Shown piece after piece: positions 22,945 through 31,848 of a stretch of 33,208 nucleotides of DNA. The notes below the pieces were generated by a model. The model was given only the letters and a program-made list of their open reading frames with translations, ran no database searches and had not been told where the DNA came from. The position numbers were made by a program, and so were the translations under genes. Each line of letters opens with the position of its first letter. Positions within the stretch are counted from its first letter, which is position 1. The stretch comes from RGIG5472 sp051867635. GTDB taxonomy: Bacteria; Bacillota; Clostridia; Oscillospirales; Oscillospiraceae. The stretch covers positions 1 to 33,208 of the forward strand of contig JBJDYT010000015.1 of NCBI GenBank assembly GCA_051867635.1. The letters run 5' to 3'.

Positions 22945-25041
22945 TCAGTCCTCCAGAACGGGCAGGATCACGCGGCTGCGGTAACGTCCGCCGTGATAGA
23001 CGGTCTGCTCCGCCACCACCGAGCCCGTGTCGTCCGCTATGGGGAGACCGGTATTGGTGTTGCAGAAAAGCGAGTTGTCCGCCCCCGAGGTGACTTCCAC
23101 GCGGATGCGGTGCCCCGGGGCAAAGCGGTTGGCGATCCAGGTCAGGGGGATCTCGTAGCGAACGATCTCGCCGGGCAGAAGCAGCTTCGGTTCGATGAAG
23201 GATCTGCGGAATTTTGCCCGGACGATGCCGTCGCACAGGCGGATGGAGTTGCCCTCCCCGTCCACGTCGGTGACGCGCACCACCCAGTCTGTGTCCTTGG
23301 CGCTGGAGGAGGCGTAGAGCACCGCCACCGGCTCCCCCGCAACGGTAAGGGGCTTTTCCAGCGGCTCCGAGGTGTAGACCAGCACATCCCCGCGGCGCTC
23401 CACCTCCCGGTAGTTTTCCGGCACCAGGCACTCGTTTTCGCTGATATCGATGAGAAACGGCGTAGGGTCGGCAGGGTCATAGGTATAGCGGTCCTCCCCC
23501 TGCCGCGCGGGCGCGGCGAAGCCGAGACTGCCGTCTCCTTCGCTGGTGTTGGCGTGCCCGCCGGAGGAGAGGAACAGCTCCGTCTCCACCGCCTCCGCCG
23601 GGGGCCAGGCGGACGCGCTGTGCCAGCGGTCCTCGCCGATGACGAAGTATTCCACGGGCGCTTCCTTTTCCACGCCGTTGTCCACGCCCTTGAGAAAACG
23701 GTCGTACCAGCGGAGATAGCGGTAGAACATGTCGTAGCGGACGGAGGCGGGACCGTAGCAGTTGCCGTGGATATCCCGGGAAATATTCATTTTGTGCTTC
23801 CAGGCGCCGCAGATGAGCTTTTGATTGGCACGGCCGTTGCGTTTGTTCATGTCCCATACCTGCATGCTCCCGGGGCCCACGTCATCGTACCAGCCGGTGA
23901 CGTACATGGCGGGCACGTCGATCTTGTCCTGATGGACAAGGAAGTTGCCTTTGTGCCAGTAGCCGTCATAATACTCATGCTCCATCCACTCGTTCCAAAA
24001 GGAGATCTCCTCGCCGATGCCGGCGCGGGGGATCTCCCGGATGGGGCGGTGCTTCAGGATGCGGTCCCAGTCATCGCGCTCCATGTCCTCCGGCGCAAAA
24101 TGCTTTTTGCGCATGGAGACGATCCAGGCTATCGTGCCGGGGGAAAGCACGCCGCAGCGGTGGGGAAAATCGAAAAAGGGGACGCCGCCGGTCACCATGC
24201 TGATAGCCGCCTTGAAGTGCGGATTGCCGCTGGCGGCGGCCTGCCACTGGACGATGGCGAGATAGGACGCGCCGATCATTCCCACGCCTCCGTCGCTCCA
24301 GTCCTGCGCGGCGATCCAGTTCAGAGTATCGTCGCCGTCGTCCTTTTCGTTGATGATAGGCTGCCACACGCCCTCGGACAGCTCGCGGCCCCGGGTGTCC
24401 TGGGCCACAACGGCATAGCCGTAATGGACGAAGGCGAAGAACTGGCTCGCGCTGAACTTGTTATAGCAGGTGCGGATGAGGACGGTGGGAAACCGCTGCC
24501 CCTGCCTGCGCTGCGCGGGAAGGTAAACGTCCGTGGCAAGGCGGACGCCGTCGCGCATGGGCACCATTTCCGTGCCCACGAACTCGATGCCGTATTCCGC
24601 CCGGGACAGAGACGCCTCTCCCATGTCCGCCTGGGGCGTGGCGGCCTCCCAGCCCTCCTCCACCAGAAGGCCCACGTAGTTGCGCTCATTGTCGATGGCG
24701 GCAACGATCCGTCCCTCGGAGACCAGCAGGTCCAGCGGGTTCTTGCCCTGGGGCTGGATATGGTTTTCCACAGTTTTTTCCTGTCCCCTGACCACCGCCG
24801 TGTAAGGCGGCGTCTTCTCATAGCCCCCGGGGACGGTATTGGCCTGCACGCAGCAGACCGCCTCCGCCAGGCGCTTATCCAGCTCCGCGTCGAAGGGCTC
24901 CATGGGCCAGCGGAAGGGCCGCTCCTCTTCATAGGCCAGGGTGCGGAGATCACGGGGCGCGCAGAGCGCCCCGCCGAAGGAGATGCGGAAACGGGCGATG
25001 GCCACGCCCGCGCGGTAGTACACAAATTTTCTGAACTCCAT
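22945..25041 (-). CDS. S15/CocE-type hydrolase (X-Pro dipeptidyl-peptidase-like)
   Basis: This is a 698-residue serine hydrolase. An extra N-terminal domain (about 1-150) of unclear fold precedes the alpha/beta-hydrolase core, which opens with MRDGVRLATDVYLP (about 162-175). The nucleophile is S259 in GMIGASYLA; the catalytic Asp is likely in VTGWYDDVGPG and the His in GAWKHKMN. A C-terminal jelly-roll of the PepX_C kind follows (for example FAPGHRIRVEVTSG). Family members release X-Pro dipeptides or act as acyl-ester/amide hydrolases. Lying last in a peptide-import operon favours a peptidase. No signal peptide is seen, so it is cytoplasmic. ATG 25041 begins 11 bases after the upstream stop; a longer frame lies inside the ATPase gene. 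Confidence 0.85.
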   Translation of the reverse strand: MEFRKFVYYRAGVAIARFRISFGGALCAPRDLRTLAYEEERPFRWPMEPFDAELDKRLAEAVCCVQANTVPGGYEKTPPYTAVVRGQEKTVENHIQPQGKNPLDLLVSEGRIVAAIDNERNYVGLLVEEGWEAATPQADMGEASLSRAEYGIEFVGTEMVPMRDGVRLATDVYLPAQRRQGQRFPTVLIRTCYNKFSASQFFAFVHYGYAVVAQDTRGRELSEGVWQPIINEKDDGDDTLNWIAAQDWSDGGVGMIGASYLAIVQWQAAASGNPHFKAAISMVTGGVPFFDFPHRCGVLSPGTIAWIVSMRKKHFAPEDMERDDWDRILKHRPIREIPRAGIGEEISFWNEWMEHEYYDGYWHKGNFLVHQDKIDVPAMYVTGWYDDVGPGSMQVWDMNKRNGRANQKLICGAWKHKMNISRDIHGNCYGPASVRYDMFYRYLRWYDRFLKGVDNGVEKEAPVEYFVIGEDRWHSASAWPPAEAVETELFLSSGGHANTSEGDGSLGFAAPARQGEDRYTYDPADPTPFLIDISENECLVPENYREVERRGDVLVYTSEPLEKPLTVAGEPVAVLYASSSAKDTDWVVRVTDVDGEGNSIRLCDGIVRAKFRRSFIEPKLLLPGEIVRYEIPLTWIANRFAPGHRIRVEVTSGADNSLFCNTNTGLPIADDTGSVVAEQTVYHGGRYRSRVILPVLED

Positions 25042-25052
25042 GGCGCTGTCCC

Positions 25053-26006
25053 TCACTCCTGCACTTTGAAGCATGCCACGAAGTGGCCGGGCTTCACTTC
25101 CCGCAGCTCCGGCGTGCCGCACCGGCACGCCTCTCCTGCATATTTGCAGCGGCCGGCGAAGCGGCATTCGTTTTTCGGATTGATGGGCGACTTGATCTCT
25201 CCCTGCAGGATCTCCCGCTCCCTTCCCCTGCTGCTGAGCTTGGGGATGGGGATGGCCTCCAGCAGCGCCCGGGTATAGGGGTGCAGCGGATTCTTGAACA
25301 GCTCCGCCTTGGGCGCCTTTTCCACCATCTGGCCGAGATACATCACCAGGATATCGTCGGAGATGTGCTTCACGACGCTCAGGTTGTGGGAGATGAACAT
25401 GTAGGTGAAGCCCCGCTCCTTCTGCAGGTCCTGCATCAGATTCAGGATCTGGGCCTGGATGGACACATCCAGCGCGGAGACCGGCTCGTCGCAGACGATG
25501 AACTTGGGCGACACGGACAGGGCCCGGGCGATGCCGATACGCTGGCGGCGGCCGCCGTCCAGCTCATGGGGATAGGCGTTGATGAGCCGCTGCGCCAGGC
25601 CCACGGTATCCATCAGCTCCCGGATCTTCCGATCCATCTCCGCGCCCTTGCAGATATTGTTGACGATGAGGGGCTCGGCGATGAGCTCGCCGATGCTCAT
25701 GCGGGGATTGATGGATTCATACGGGTCCTGGAAGATGATCTGCATGCTTTTGCGCATAGCGCGCATCCCGGACTTGGAATACTTCAGGATATCCTCGCCC
25801 TCAAAGAAGACCTCTCCCTCCGTGGCGCTGATAAGCCGGAGGATCACCCGGCCCAGCGTGGACTTGCCGCAGCCGGACTCGCCCACCACGCCCAGGGTCT
25901 TGCCCGCCTCGATGGAAAAGGACACGTTGTCCACCGCGTGAAGCAGGCCGTGCGGGGTCTTAAAATATTTTTTTAAGGCCTTGACCTCAAGAATCTTCTC
26001 TGCCAT
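25053..26006 (-). CDS. second peptide ABC transporter ATPase, DppF/OppF type
   Basis: This is a 317-residue ATPase, a close paralogue of the one at 7047-8000 and of the same length. Walker A is GESGCGKST, Walker B FIVCDEP and the switch His is in FISHN. The signature is again LDGGRRQR, and the Cys-bearing C-terminal tail is CRFAGRCKYAGEACRCG. The start at 26006 has GGAGGAGTGAG upstream and overlaps the control sequence at the end of the upstream gene; the open frame beyond it is not used. It partners with the DppD-type ATPase encoded five bases upstream. Confidence 0.93.
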   Translation of the reverse strand: MAEKILEVKALKKYFKTPHGLLHAVDNVSFSIEAGKTLGVVGESGCGKSTLGRVILRLISATEGEVFFEGEDILKYSKSGMRAMRKSMQIIFQDPYESINPRMSIGELIAEPLIVNNICKGAEMDRKIRELMDTVGLAQRLINAYPHELDGGRRQRIGIARALSVSPKFIVCDEPVSALDVSIQAQILNLMQDLQKERGFTYMFISHNLSVVKHISDDILVMYLGQMVEKAPKAELFKNPLHPYTRALLEAIPIPKLSSRGREREILQGEIKSPINPKNECRFAGRCKYAGEACRCGTPELREVKPGHFVACFKVQE

Positions 26007-26011
26007 AGGTC

Positions 26012-26998
26012 TCACTCCTCCTTCGCGGCGGTTTCCGCCAGATGGCACTGCACGAAATGGCCGGGCTTCACTTCCACATTCGCCGGCTGCACCTCGCGGC
26101 ACCGGTCGGTGGCGTAGGGGCAGCGCGGATGGAACTTGCAGCCTCCGGGCAGGTTCACGGGGTCCGGCATGAGGCCGTTGATAGGCGTCAACCGCTCCTG
26201 CTCATCCTCCAGATTGGGCACGGAGTTGAACAGGCCGATGGTGTAGGGGTGGCGGCGGTCCTCATAGATGTCCTCCACGGTGCCGGCCTCCACGATCTCC
26301 CCCGCGTACATGATGGCCACCTTGTTGCACATCTCCACCACGATGCCCAGGTCGTGGGTGATAAGGATCATGGAGGTGTTGCGCTCCTTTTTCAGCGTCT
26401 CGATCATATGCAGGATCTGGGCCTGGATGGTCACGTCCAGGGCGGTGGTGGGCTCGTCGGCGATGAGCAGCGACGGGTTGCAGGCCAGGGCGATGGCGAT
26501 AACGATGCGCTGCTTCATGCCGCCGGAGAACTGGTGCGGGTACTCATCCTTGCGGGCGGCGGGGAGCCCCACGCTCTCCATGATCTCGTCCACCTTCTTC
26601 GCCGTCTCCTCCCGGCTCAGGTTCCAGTGCAGGTTTATGACCTCGGCGATCTGCTGGCCCACCCGCTGCAGGGGGTTCAGGGCCGTCATGGGGTCCTGGA
26701 AGATCATGGCGATCTGGCTGCCGCGGATCTCAAACATCTCTTTCTCCGGCAGCTCCAGCAGGTTCTGCCCGCGGAAGACGATCTCGCCGGAGAGGATCTC
26801 GCTGGTGCGCTTCGGCAGGAGCCGCATGATGCCGAGGGCCGTGGTGGTCTTGCCCGCGCCGGTCTCCCCCACCAGGCCCAGGGTCTCCCCCTCCTCCAGG
26901 GAAAAGCTGACATGGTTCACCGCGCTCACCACGTCGTCATAAGCGTGGTAGCAGACGGAAAGGTCCTTCACGCTGAGAAGCTCTTTTTTGCTTTCCAT
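26012..26998 (-). CDS. second peptide ABC transporter ATPase, DppD/OppD type
   Basis: This is a 328-residue ATPase: Walker A GETGAGKTTT, signature FSGGMKQR, Walker B LLIADEPT, switch His in LITHD and C-terminal CKFHPRCPYATDRC. It is a clear paralogue of the gene at 8003-9028. It carries the canonical signature of the ATPase pair while its partner has LDGGR. The gene starts 12 bases after the DppC permease with GGAGGCGGAAG upstream. Confidence 0.93.
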   Translation of the reverse strand: MESKKELLSVKDLSVCYHAYDDVVSAVNHVSFSLEEGETLGLVGETGAGKTTTALGIMRLLPKRTSEILSGEIVFRGQNLLELPEKEMFEIRGSQIAMIFQDPMTALNPLQRVGQQIAEVINLHWNLSREETAKKVDEIMESVGLPAARKDEYPHQFSGGMKQRIVIAIALACNPSLLIADEPTTALDVTIQAQILHMIETLKKERNTSMILITHDLGIVVEMCNKVAIMYAGEIVEAGTVEDIYEDRRHPYTIGLFNSVPNLEDEQERLTPINGLMPDPVNLPGGCKFHPRCPYATDRCREVQPANVEVKPGHFVQCHLAETAAKEE

Positions 26999-27010
26999 GC
27001 TTCCGCCTCC

Positions 27011-27892
27011 TTACTTCAGTCTCGGATCCAGCGCGTCGCGCAGGCCGTCGCCCAGCAGGTTCAGCGACAGCACCGTGATCATGATGCACAGGCCCGGATA
27101 AATGACCTGGGAGGGCATGGTGCGGATGACCTCCCTGCCCTCGGACAGCATCTGGCCCCATTCGGGCAGCGGCGGCTCGATGCCCAGGCCCAAAAAGCTG
27201 AAGCCCGCGGCGGCGATGATGATCTCGCCCACGCCGAGGGTCGCCTGTACGATCAGCGGACCGATGGCGTTGGGGATGATGTGCTTGCAGATGATGCGGA
27301 AATCCCTGGTCCCCACCGCCCTGGCGGACTCGATATACTCCTTGCTCCGGATGGACAGCACGGAAGAGCGTATCACGCGGGCATAGATCGGGACATAGGA
27401 AACGGCCACCGCGATCATCAGGTTCGTAATGCTGGAGCCCAGGGCCGCGATGACGGCGATGGCCAGCAGCACCGACGGCAGGCCCAGGAACACGTCCATG
27501 ATCCGCATGATGATATTGTCGAGCCGCCCGCCGTAGAAGCCCGCCACCGCGCCGATGAGGCCGCCCACCGCAAGGGCGGAAAGGGCCGTTATCACGCCGA
27601 TGGTGATGGAGATGCGGCCGCCGTAGATGAGGCGGGCCATGGTGTCACGGCCGTAGCCGTCTGTGCCGAGCGGGTGCCCCTCGCCGGGGCCCTGCAGCTT
27701 TATGGAGATATTCTGCTGGATCGCCTGCGCGTCATAGTCCATATACAGCGGCGCCGTGACCACCACAAGAACGATCACGCAGAACACGGCAAGGCCCACC
27801 ATGGCCTGCTTGTTTTTTCTCAGGCGCATCCACACTTCCTGCGCCTGGCTTCTTTTTTTGGTGCCGTCCGCAGCCTTGATTTTCTTCGCCAT
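27011..27892 (-). CDS. second peptide ABC transporter permease, DppC type
   Basis: This is a 293-residue permease with a basic cytoplasmic N-terminus, a first helix near 34-53, the pattern HPLGTDGYGRDTMARLIYG, an EAA loop around ESARAVGTRDFRIICKHIIP, and the terminal NLLGDGLRDALDPRL. It is a paralogue of the gene at 9042-9929. GGGGGGAG lies four bases before ATG, and the gene is 12 bases downstream of the DppB permease. Confidence 0.93.
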   Translation of the reverse strand: MAKKIKAADGTKKRSQAQEVWMRLRKNKQAMVGLAVFCVIVLVVVTAPLYMDYDAQAIQQNISIKLQGPGEGHPLGTDGYGRDTMARLIYGGRISITIGVITALSALAVGGLIGAVAGFYGGRLDNIIMRIMDVFLGLPSVLLAIAVIAALGSSITNLMIAVAVSYVPIYARVIRSSVLSIRSKEYIESARAVGTRDFRIICKHIIPNAIGPLIVQATLGVGEIIIAAAGFSFLGLGIEPPLPEWGQMLSEGREVIRTMPSQVIYPGLCIMITVLSLNLLGDGLRDALDPRLK

Positions 27893-27904
27893 AAATCTCC
27901 CCCC

Positions 27905-28822
27905 TTATGTGCGGATCCGCGGGTCAACGTAGGTATATAGGATGTCCACGACCAGATTGACCAGGCTGAACGCCACGGCGATAACGATGACAGAGGCGAG
28001 GACCACAGGGTTATCCTTCTGCCGGATGGAGGTGATGATCTGGGTGCCCATGCCCGGGAGGCCGAAGACCGTCTCCGTCACCACGGCGCCGCCCAGGCTG
28101 GAGCCAAAGGCGTTTCCCACCACGGTGATGACGGGGATGATGGCGTTTTTCAGGGCGTGTCCGAAAATGACCCGCTTTTCCGCGGCGCCCTTTGCCCTGG
28201 CGGTCCGGATGAAGTCCTGGCGGATCACCTCCAGCATGCTGGAGCGCGTCATGCGCATAATGGTGGCGCAGTTGATGCACCCCAGCGTGATGGCCGGCAG
28301 GATCAGCCATTTGATCCCCTCATAGCCGCTGGAGGGGAACCAGCCCAGTTTCAGGGAAAACAGCAGCATCAGCAGCATGCCCAGCCAGAACGCGGGGATA
28401 GAGGCCATCAGCAGCGCAAAAACCACGGAGCAGGCGTCGATGGCGGAGTACTGCTTCACCGCGGAGAGGATGCCCACGGGCATGCCGATGACCACCGCAA
28501 GGAGCATGGTGAGCGTGGTGAGCTGCAGCGTCAGCGGGAAACGGAGCTTGATGATGTCCCACACCGGCATACGCAGCTGATAGGAATCTCCGAAATCCCC
28601 CCGGACCGCATCCTTGATGTAGTTGAAAAGCTGCTGCAAATACGGCAGGTCCAGGCCCAGCTCATGCCGCAGGGCCTCTACTTGCTCCGCCGGCGCGCGG
28701 TCGCCCAGAATAAGTCTCGCGGGGTCGCCGGGAGAAAAGTACATAATGGTAAATACGACGAACACGATGCCGATGAGTACCGGGATCAGGTACAGCAGGC
28801 GTTTGGCGATATACTTCAGCAA
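27905..28822 (-). CDS. second peptide ABC transporter permease, DppB type
   Basis: This is a 305-residue permease beginning LKYIAKRLLYLIPVLIGI, with GDFGDSYQLRMPV, the EAA loop DFIRTARAKGAAEKRVIFGH and the terminal TYVDPRIRT. The start codon is TTG, with GGGGGG six bases upstream. It follows the binding-protein gene after a 208-base gap holding a strong terminator, so the permease genes are probably transcribed at a lower level by read-through. Confidence 0.93.
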   Translation of the reverse strand: MLKYIAKRLLYLIPVLIGIVFVVFTIMYFSPGDPARLILGDRAPAEQVEALRHELGLDLPYLQQLFNYIKDAVRGDFGDSYQLRMPVWDIIKLRFPLTLQLTTLTMLLAVVIGMPVGILSAVKQYSAIDACSVVFALLMASIPAFWLGMLLMLLFSLKLGWFPSSGYEGIKWLILPAITLGCINCATIMRMTRSSMLEVIRQDFIRTARAKGAAEKRVIFGHALKNAIIPVITVVGNAFGSSLGGAVVTETVFGLPGMGTQIITSIRQKDNPVVLASVIVIAVAFSLVNLVVDILYTYVDPRIRT

Positions 28823-28978
28823 GTATAGCCCCCCTTTGCGAAATAGTATGACCGCTCCCGCCGTTTACGCCGGAGAGAAGCGCTTTCGTGGAGTTTTGAA
28901 AATTCTTTTGTACATCTGCTGCAATTCATTTTGCAGGCTCTTATGTGCGCGCTTTTCGGCTTCTTTAGATTCTTTTGT

Positions 28979-29022
28979 AAAAAGGCAGGAAGGAGCGCCG
29001 GCATATAGCGCTCCTTCCCGCC
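28979..29022 (-). terminator. intercistronic terminator after the second binding protein
   Basis: A 15-base-pair stem with one G-U pair (28984-28998 with 29008-29022, nine-base loop) is followed on the minus strand by five T (28979-28983). It begins nine bases after the stop of the binding-protein gene. The remaining 28823-28978 shows no gene or obvious promoter. Confidence 0.88.
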
Positions 29023-29030
29023 GATTGATA

Positions 29031-30557
29031 TTACTGCTGCAGTGTCCAGGTCGCCACAGGGAAGTAGCAGTTGTCAACGATTTTGATGCCGTCGATATTC
29101 TTGTTCGCGCCCACGATCTCGTTGGGGAACAGCAGGCAGATAATGGGCAGGTCCTCATGGCCCAGCTCCACGATGCTGTTGTAGAGCTCGACGCGCTCCT
29201 CCGTATCCAGGATCCTGCTGGCCGTCTCGATCATCTCATCCATCTCGGGGCTGCTGTACAGGTGGTCCCAGTTGAAGGTGCCTTCCGAATGGTAGAGATA
29301 GGTCACCATGTTGTTGGTGTCGGCCCAGTTCAGCGTACCCAGCGCCATTTCGAAGTTCACCTTGCTCAGGTTATCGCTCCAGGTGGCCTTTTCCAGCTGC
29401 TCCACAGACACCTCGATGCCGATCTGCCCCAGCTGGTTCTGCATGATCTGGGCGATCTTCAGGGAGATGGCGTTGTTGCTGTTGACCATGAGCGTGCAGG
29501 AGAAGCCGTCGGGGTAGCCGGCCTCCGCCAGCTTGGCCTTGGCGGCATCCACATCATATTCGTTGAAGGGGATGCTGTCGTCATAGCCCAGATGCAGGCT
29601 GTTGAGGGGAGAGTTGGCGATGGAGCCGATGCCGTTCAGGGCGCCGTCCAGCAGGTCCTGCTTGTTGATGGCGTAATTGACGGCCTCTCTCACCTCTTTC
29701 TTGGAGAAGGGCTCGCTGCCCTTATTGAAGCAGACATAGTGGATGGTGTAGCTGGGCGCCTGGTACAGCGCCAGATTCTCGTCGCCCTCCACGGTGGCGA
29801 TGTCGTTTACGGTCAGCGCGGGGATGAAGTCCACCTCTCCGTTCTGCAGGGAGATAACGGCGGTGTTGGTGTCCGGCTGGATCTTGAAGGCGATCTTCTT
29901 GATATCGGGCTCGGCGCCGTAATACGCGTCGTTATAGACGAAGGTGAAGGCCTGGCCGGGGACATAGTCGCCTTCCAGCTTGTACGGGCCAGTGCCGACG
30001 GGCTTATACATAAAGTCGTCGCCGGAGGTGATGGCCTCCTCGCAGCAGATGCCGAAATAGATGCCGCCCACCATGGTCAGGAAGTCCGCGAAGGGATACT
30101 TCAAATGCGCCACAAAGGTCGTGTCGTCGACGGCTTCCACAGAGTCGATCATAACGGCCAAATAGGAGGTGTAGGGCTCCACCATGACCCTTTCGAAGGT
30201 GTAGGCCACGTCGGAAGCGGTCAAAAGCTTGCCGTTGTGGAAGTACACATCGTCGCGCAGGTGGAAGGTATAGGTCAGGCCGTCCTCGCTGATGTCCCAG
30301 CTCTCGGCGATGTCAGGCTTGATCTCGGAGGAATTGCCGCCGCAGCTGTCCACCAGCATACTGAACAGCTGTGTTTCCACCATCAGGGAATGCCCGTCCA
30401 CCGTGGTAGCGGGGTCAAGGCTGGCGGGAGCAGACAGCAGCGAGAAGGTGACGGTCTTCACGCCGTCTTCGGTCGAAGTCTCCCCGCCTCCGCCGCAGCC
30501 GACAAGCATCGCTGTGGTCAGGACCAGGGACAATACAAGGGCAATTACTTTTTTCAT
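29031..30557 (-). CDS. second peptide ABC transporter substrate-binding lipoprotein (SBP family 5)
   Basis: This is a 508-residue lipoprotein. The signal peptide ends in LVGC (Cys21) followed by Gly residues. The body has DPATTVDGHS near the N-terminus, ESWDISEDGLTYTFHLRDDV, a VGTGPYKLEGDY segment and KKEVREAVNYAINKQ, all typical of DppA/OppA-like proteins. It is only distantly similar to the binding protein at 5374-6948, so the two importers probably take different ligands. The ATG at 30557 is preferred over 30563, because AAGGAG stands seven bases before it. It follows the M19 dipeptidase gene by 75 bases. Confidence 0.92.
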   Translation of the reverse strand: MKKVIALVLSLVLTTAMLVGCGGGGETSTEDGVKTVTFSLLSAPASLDPATTVDGHSLMVETQLFSMLVDSCGGNSSEIKPDIAESWDISEDGLTYTFHLRDDVYFHNGKLLTASDVAYTFERVMVEPYTSYLAVMIDSVEAVDDTTFVAHLKYPFADFLTMVGGIYFGICCEEAITSGDDFMYKPVGTGPYKLEGDYVPGQAFTFVYNDAYYGAEPDIKKIAFKIQPDTNTAVISLQNGEVDFIPALTVNDIATVEGDENLALYQAPSYTIHYVCFNKGSEPFSKKEVREAVNYAINKQDLLDGALNGIGSIANSPLNSLHLGYDDSIPFNEYDVDAAKAKLAEAGYPDGFSCTLMVNSNNAISLKIAQIMQNQLGQIGIEVSVEQLEKATWSDNLSKVNFEMALGTLNWADTNNMVTYLYHSEGTFNWDHLYSSPEMDEMIETASRILDTEERVELYNSIVELGHEDLPIICLLFPNEIVGANKNIDGIKIVDNCYFPVATWTLQQ

Positions 30558-30632
30558 TTCCATTCTCCTTTTTCTTAGATTTATTTGTCGTAACGCACGT
30601 TCTGATAACAGGGCTGCCCTGTCAGCCCGAAA

Positions 30633-31664
30633 TCAACCCAATACCTCCCGGAATACTCGCAGGAAGTTCCCCGCGCAGATCTTGCAAAGCGCCTCCTCGG
30701 TGTACCCGCGCCTGCTCAGCAGCTCCAAAAACTGCGGGACCGCCCGGTGCCCCGGGACCATGTCCTTCACCCTCTGGTCAAACCCGTTCACCGTGATATA
30801 GGCCTCCGGCAGGATCATCTCCGCGATGTCCAGCCCAAAGCCCACATGCTCCACGCCCGCCACCTGCACCAGATGGTCCAGATGGTCCGCCAGCCGCTCC
30901 GCCGTGGCGTCCTCGGCCCGATCCCCCACAATGGCGCTGCAGCCGTTGAGCCCGATGACGCCGCCCCGGTCCGCAATGCGGCGGATGAGCGTGTCGCTGA
31001 GGTTCCGAAGCGTGGGGTTCAGCGCCCGGCAGTCGGAATGGCTGGCGATCACAGGGCCGGTGGTAAGCGACAGGACGTCCTCCGCTCCCGCGTCGTTGAG
31101 ATGGGATACGTCGATGAGCATATGCAGCTCCTGCGCCCGCTCAATAAACGCCACCCCCAGGTCTGTCAGGCCGCAGCCCAAATTGTGGGGGCCGGAGGTG
31201 TAGCGCGCGCCGTCACAGGCCTGGTTGCGGCGGCTGTGGGCCAGGCCCAGCGCCCGCACGCCCACGCCGTAGAAAAAGTCCAGCAGCTCCACGTTCTGTC
31301 CCAGAGGCTCCGCCCCCTCGAAAGACAGGAGGATAGCCAGCTTGCCCTCCGCCGCAGCCCTTTGCAGCTCCGCATAGGAGGTGCAGACCGCAAACAGCCC
31401 CGGCGACTCCCGCAGCTCCGCCTGCAGCGCCGCAAGCTGCTCACAGGCCTGCTGCAGCGCCGTTCCGTTCACGGACTGTTCGTCCACATAGATGGCGGAC
31501 ATCAGGACCTGAACGCCGCCCTGCCGCATCCCCTCGAGGAGGTCCGTTTCGATCACCCTGCGGCGTCCCTTCTGTCTCTCCTGCCGCACATACATCCCCA
31601 GATCATAGTGCGCGTCCACCATCGGCAGCCTCGGAAGCCGGCAGACACCGTTATCCTTTTCCAT
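30633..31664 (-). CDS. membrane dipeptidase-type zinc dipeptidase (family M19)
   Basis: This is a 343-residue TIM-barrel dipeptidase of the renal dipeptidase family. Zinc ligands H19 and D21 (DAHYD), E116 (LSFEGAEP), H188 (DVSHLND) and H209 (IASHSD) are all present, as is D279 in GFGLD. The family splits dipeptides, including ones with a D-residue or dehydro-residue at the C-terminal side, which ordinary peptidases leave. No signal peptide is seen, so it acts in the cytoplasm on imported dipeptides. It is the first gene of the second peptide operon, with AGGAG nine bases before ATG, and is controlled by a promoter covered with a doubled palindrome. Confidence 0.92.
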   Translation of the reverse strand: MEKDNGVCRLPRLPMVDAHYDLGMYVRQERQKGRRRVIETDLLEGMRQGGVQVLMSAIYVDEQSVNGTALQQACEQLAALQAELRESPGLFAVCTSYAELQRAAAEGKLAILLSFEGAEPLGQNVELLDFFYGVGVRALGLAHSRRNQACDGARYTSGPHNLGCGLTDLGVAFIERAQELHMLIDVSHLNDAGAEDVLSLTTGPVIASHSDCRALNPTLRNLSDTLIRRIADRGGVIGLNGCSAIVGDRAEDATAERLADHLDHLVQVAGVEHVGFGLDIAEMILPEAYITVNGFDQRVKDMVPGHRAVPQFLELLSRRGYTEEALCKICAGNFLRVFREVLG

Positions 31665-31709
31665 CTCGCCCTTCTCCTAACGATACTGAAATTAAATGCA
31701 GACGCCGGA

Positions 31710-31741
31710 TTAACCCGTGGTTAATATTAACTGTTAGTTAA
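31710..31741. promoter_or_regulatory. doubled operator: two TTAAC-N5-GTTAA palindromes
   Basis: TTAAC-N5-GTTAA occurs at 31710-31724 and again at 31727-31741, two bases apart; the junction creates the perfect palindrome GTTAATATTAAC (31720-31731). The array abuts the -10 of the dipeptidase operon and covers its predicted start, a typical repressor site. The divergent XRE-cupin protein is the natural candidate to bind it. Confidence 0.75.
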
Positions 31742-31769
31742 ATTATAGCCTGTGCATATGAATTGTCAA
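31742..31769 (-). promoter_or_regulatory. promoter of the second peptide operon
   Basis: On the minus strand TTGACA (31764-31769), a 16-base spacer and TATAAT (31742-31747) are both full consensus. Transcription would start near 31735, inside the operator array. Such a strong promoter fits control by repression. Confidence 0.85.
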
Positions 31770-31803
31770 GGCCTCCGTGCCATTTAATCATCTAAAAATA
31801 GCA

Positions 31804-31845
31804 GAGAGCTCCGCTTTTGTCCCGGCTGTTCAGGCGGAGCCTCTC
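31804..31845. other. hairpin between divergent promoters
   Basis: GAGAGCTCCGC (31804-31814) pairs with GCGGAG-C-CTCTC (31834-31845) with a one-base bulge. On the minus strand it is followed after five bases by a run of T. It may insulate the two divergent units or end antisense transcripts; no function is established. Confidence 0.45.
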
Positions 31846-31848
31846 AAT

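Noticed and set aside
22912..25278. A 788-codon open frame antisense to the S15 hydrolase.
   Set aside because: It is a shadow of the minus-strand gene; no recognisable motif, and the minus strand has the catalytic patterns.
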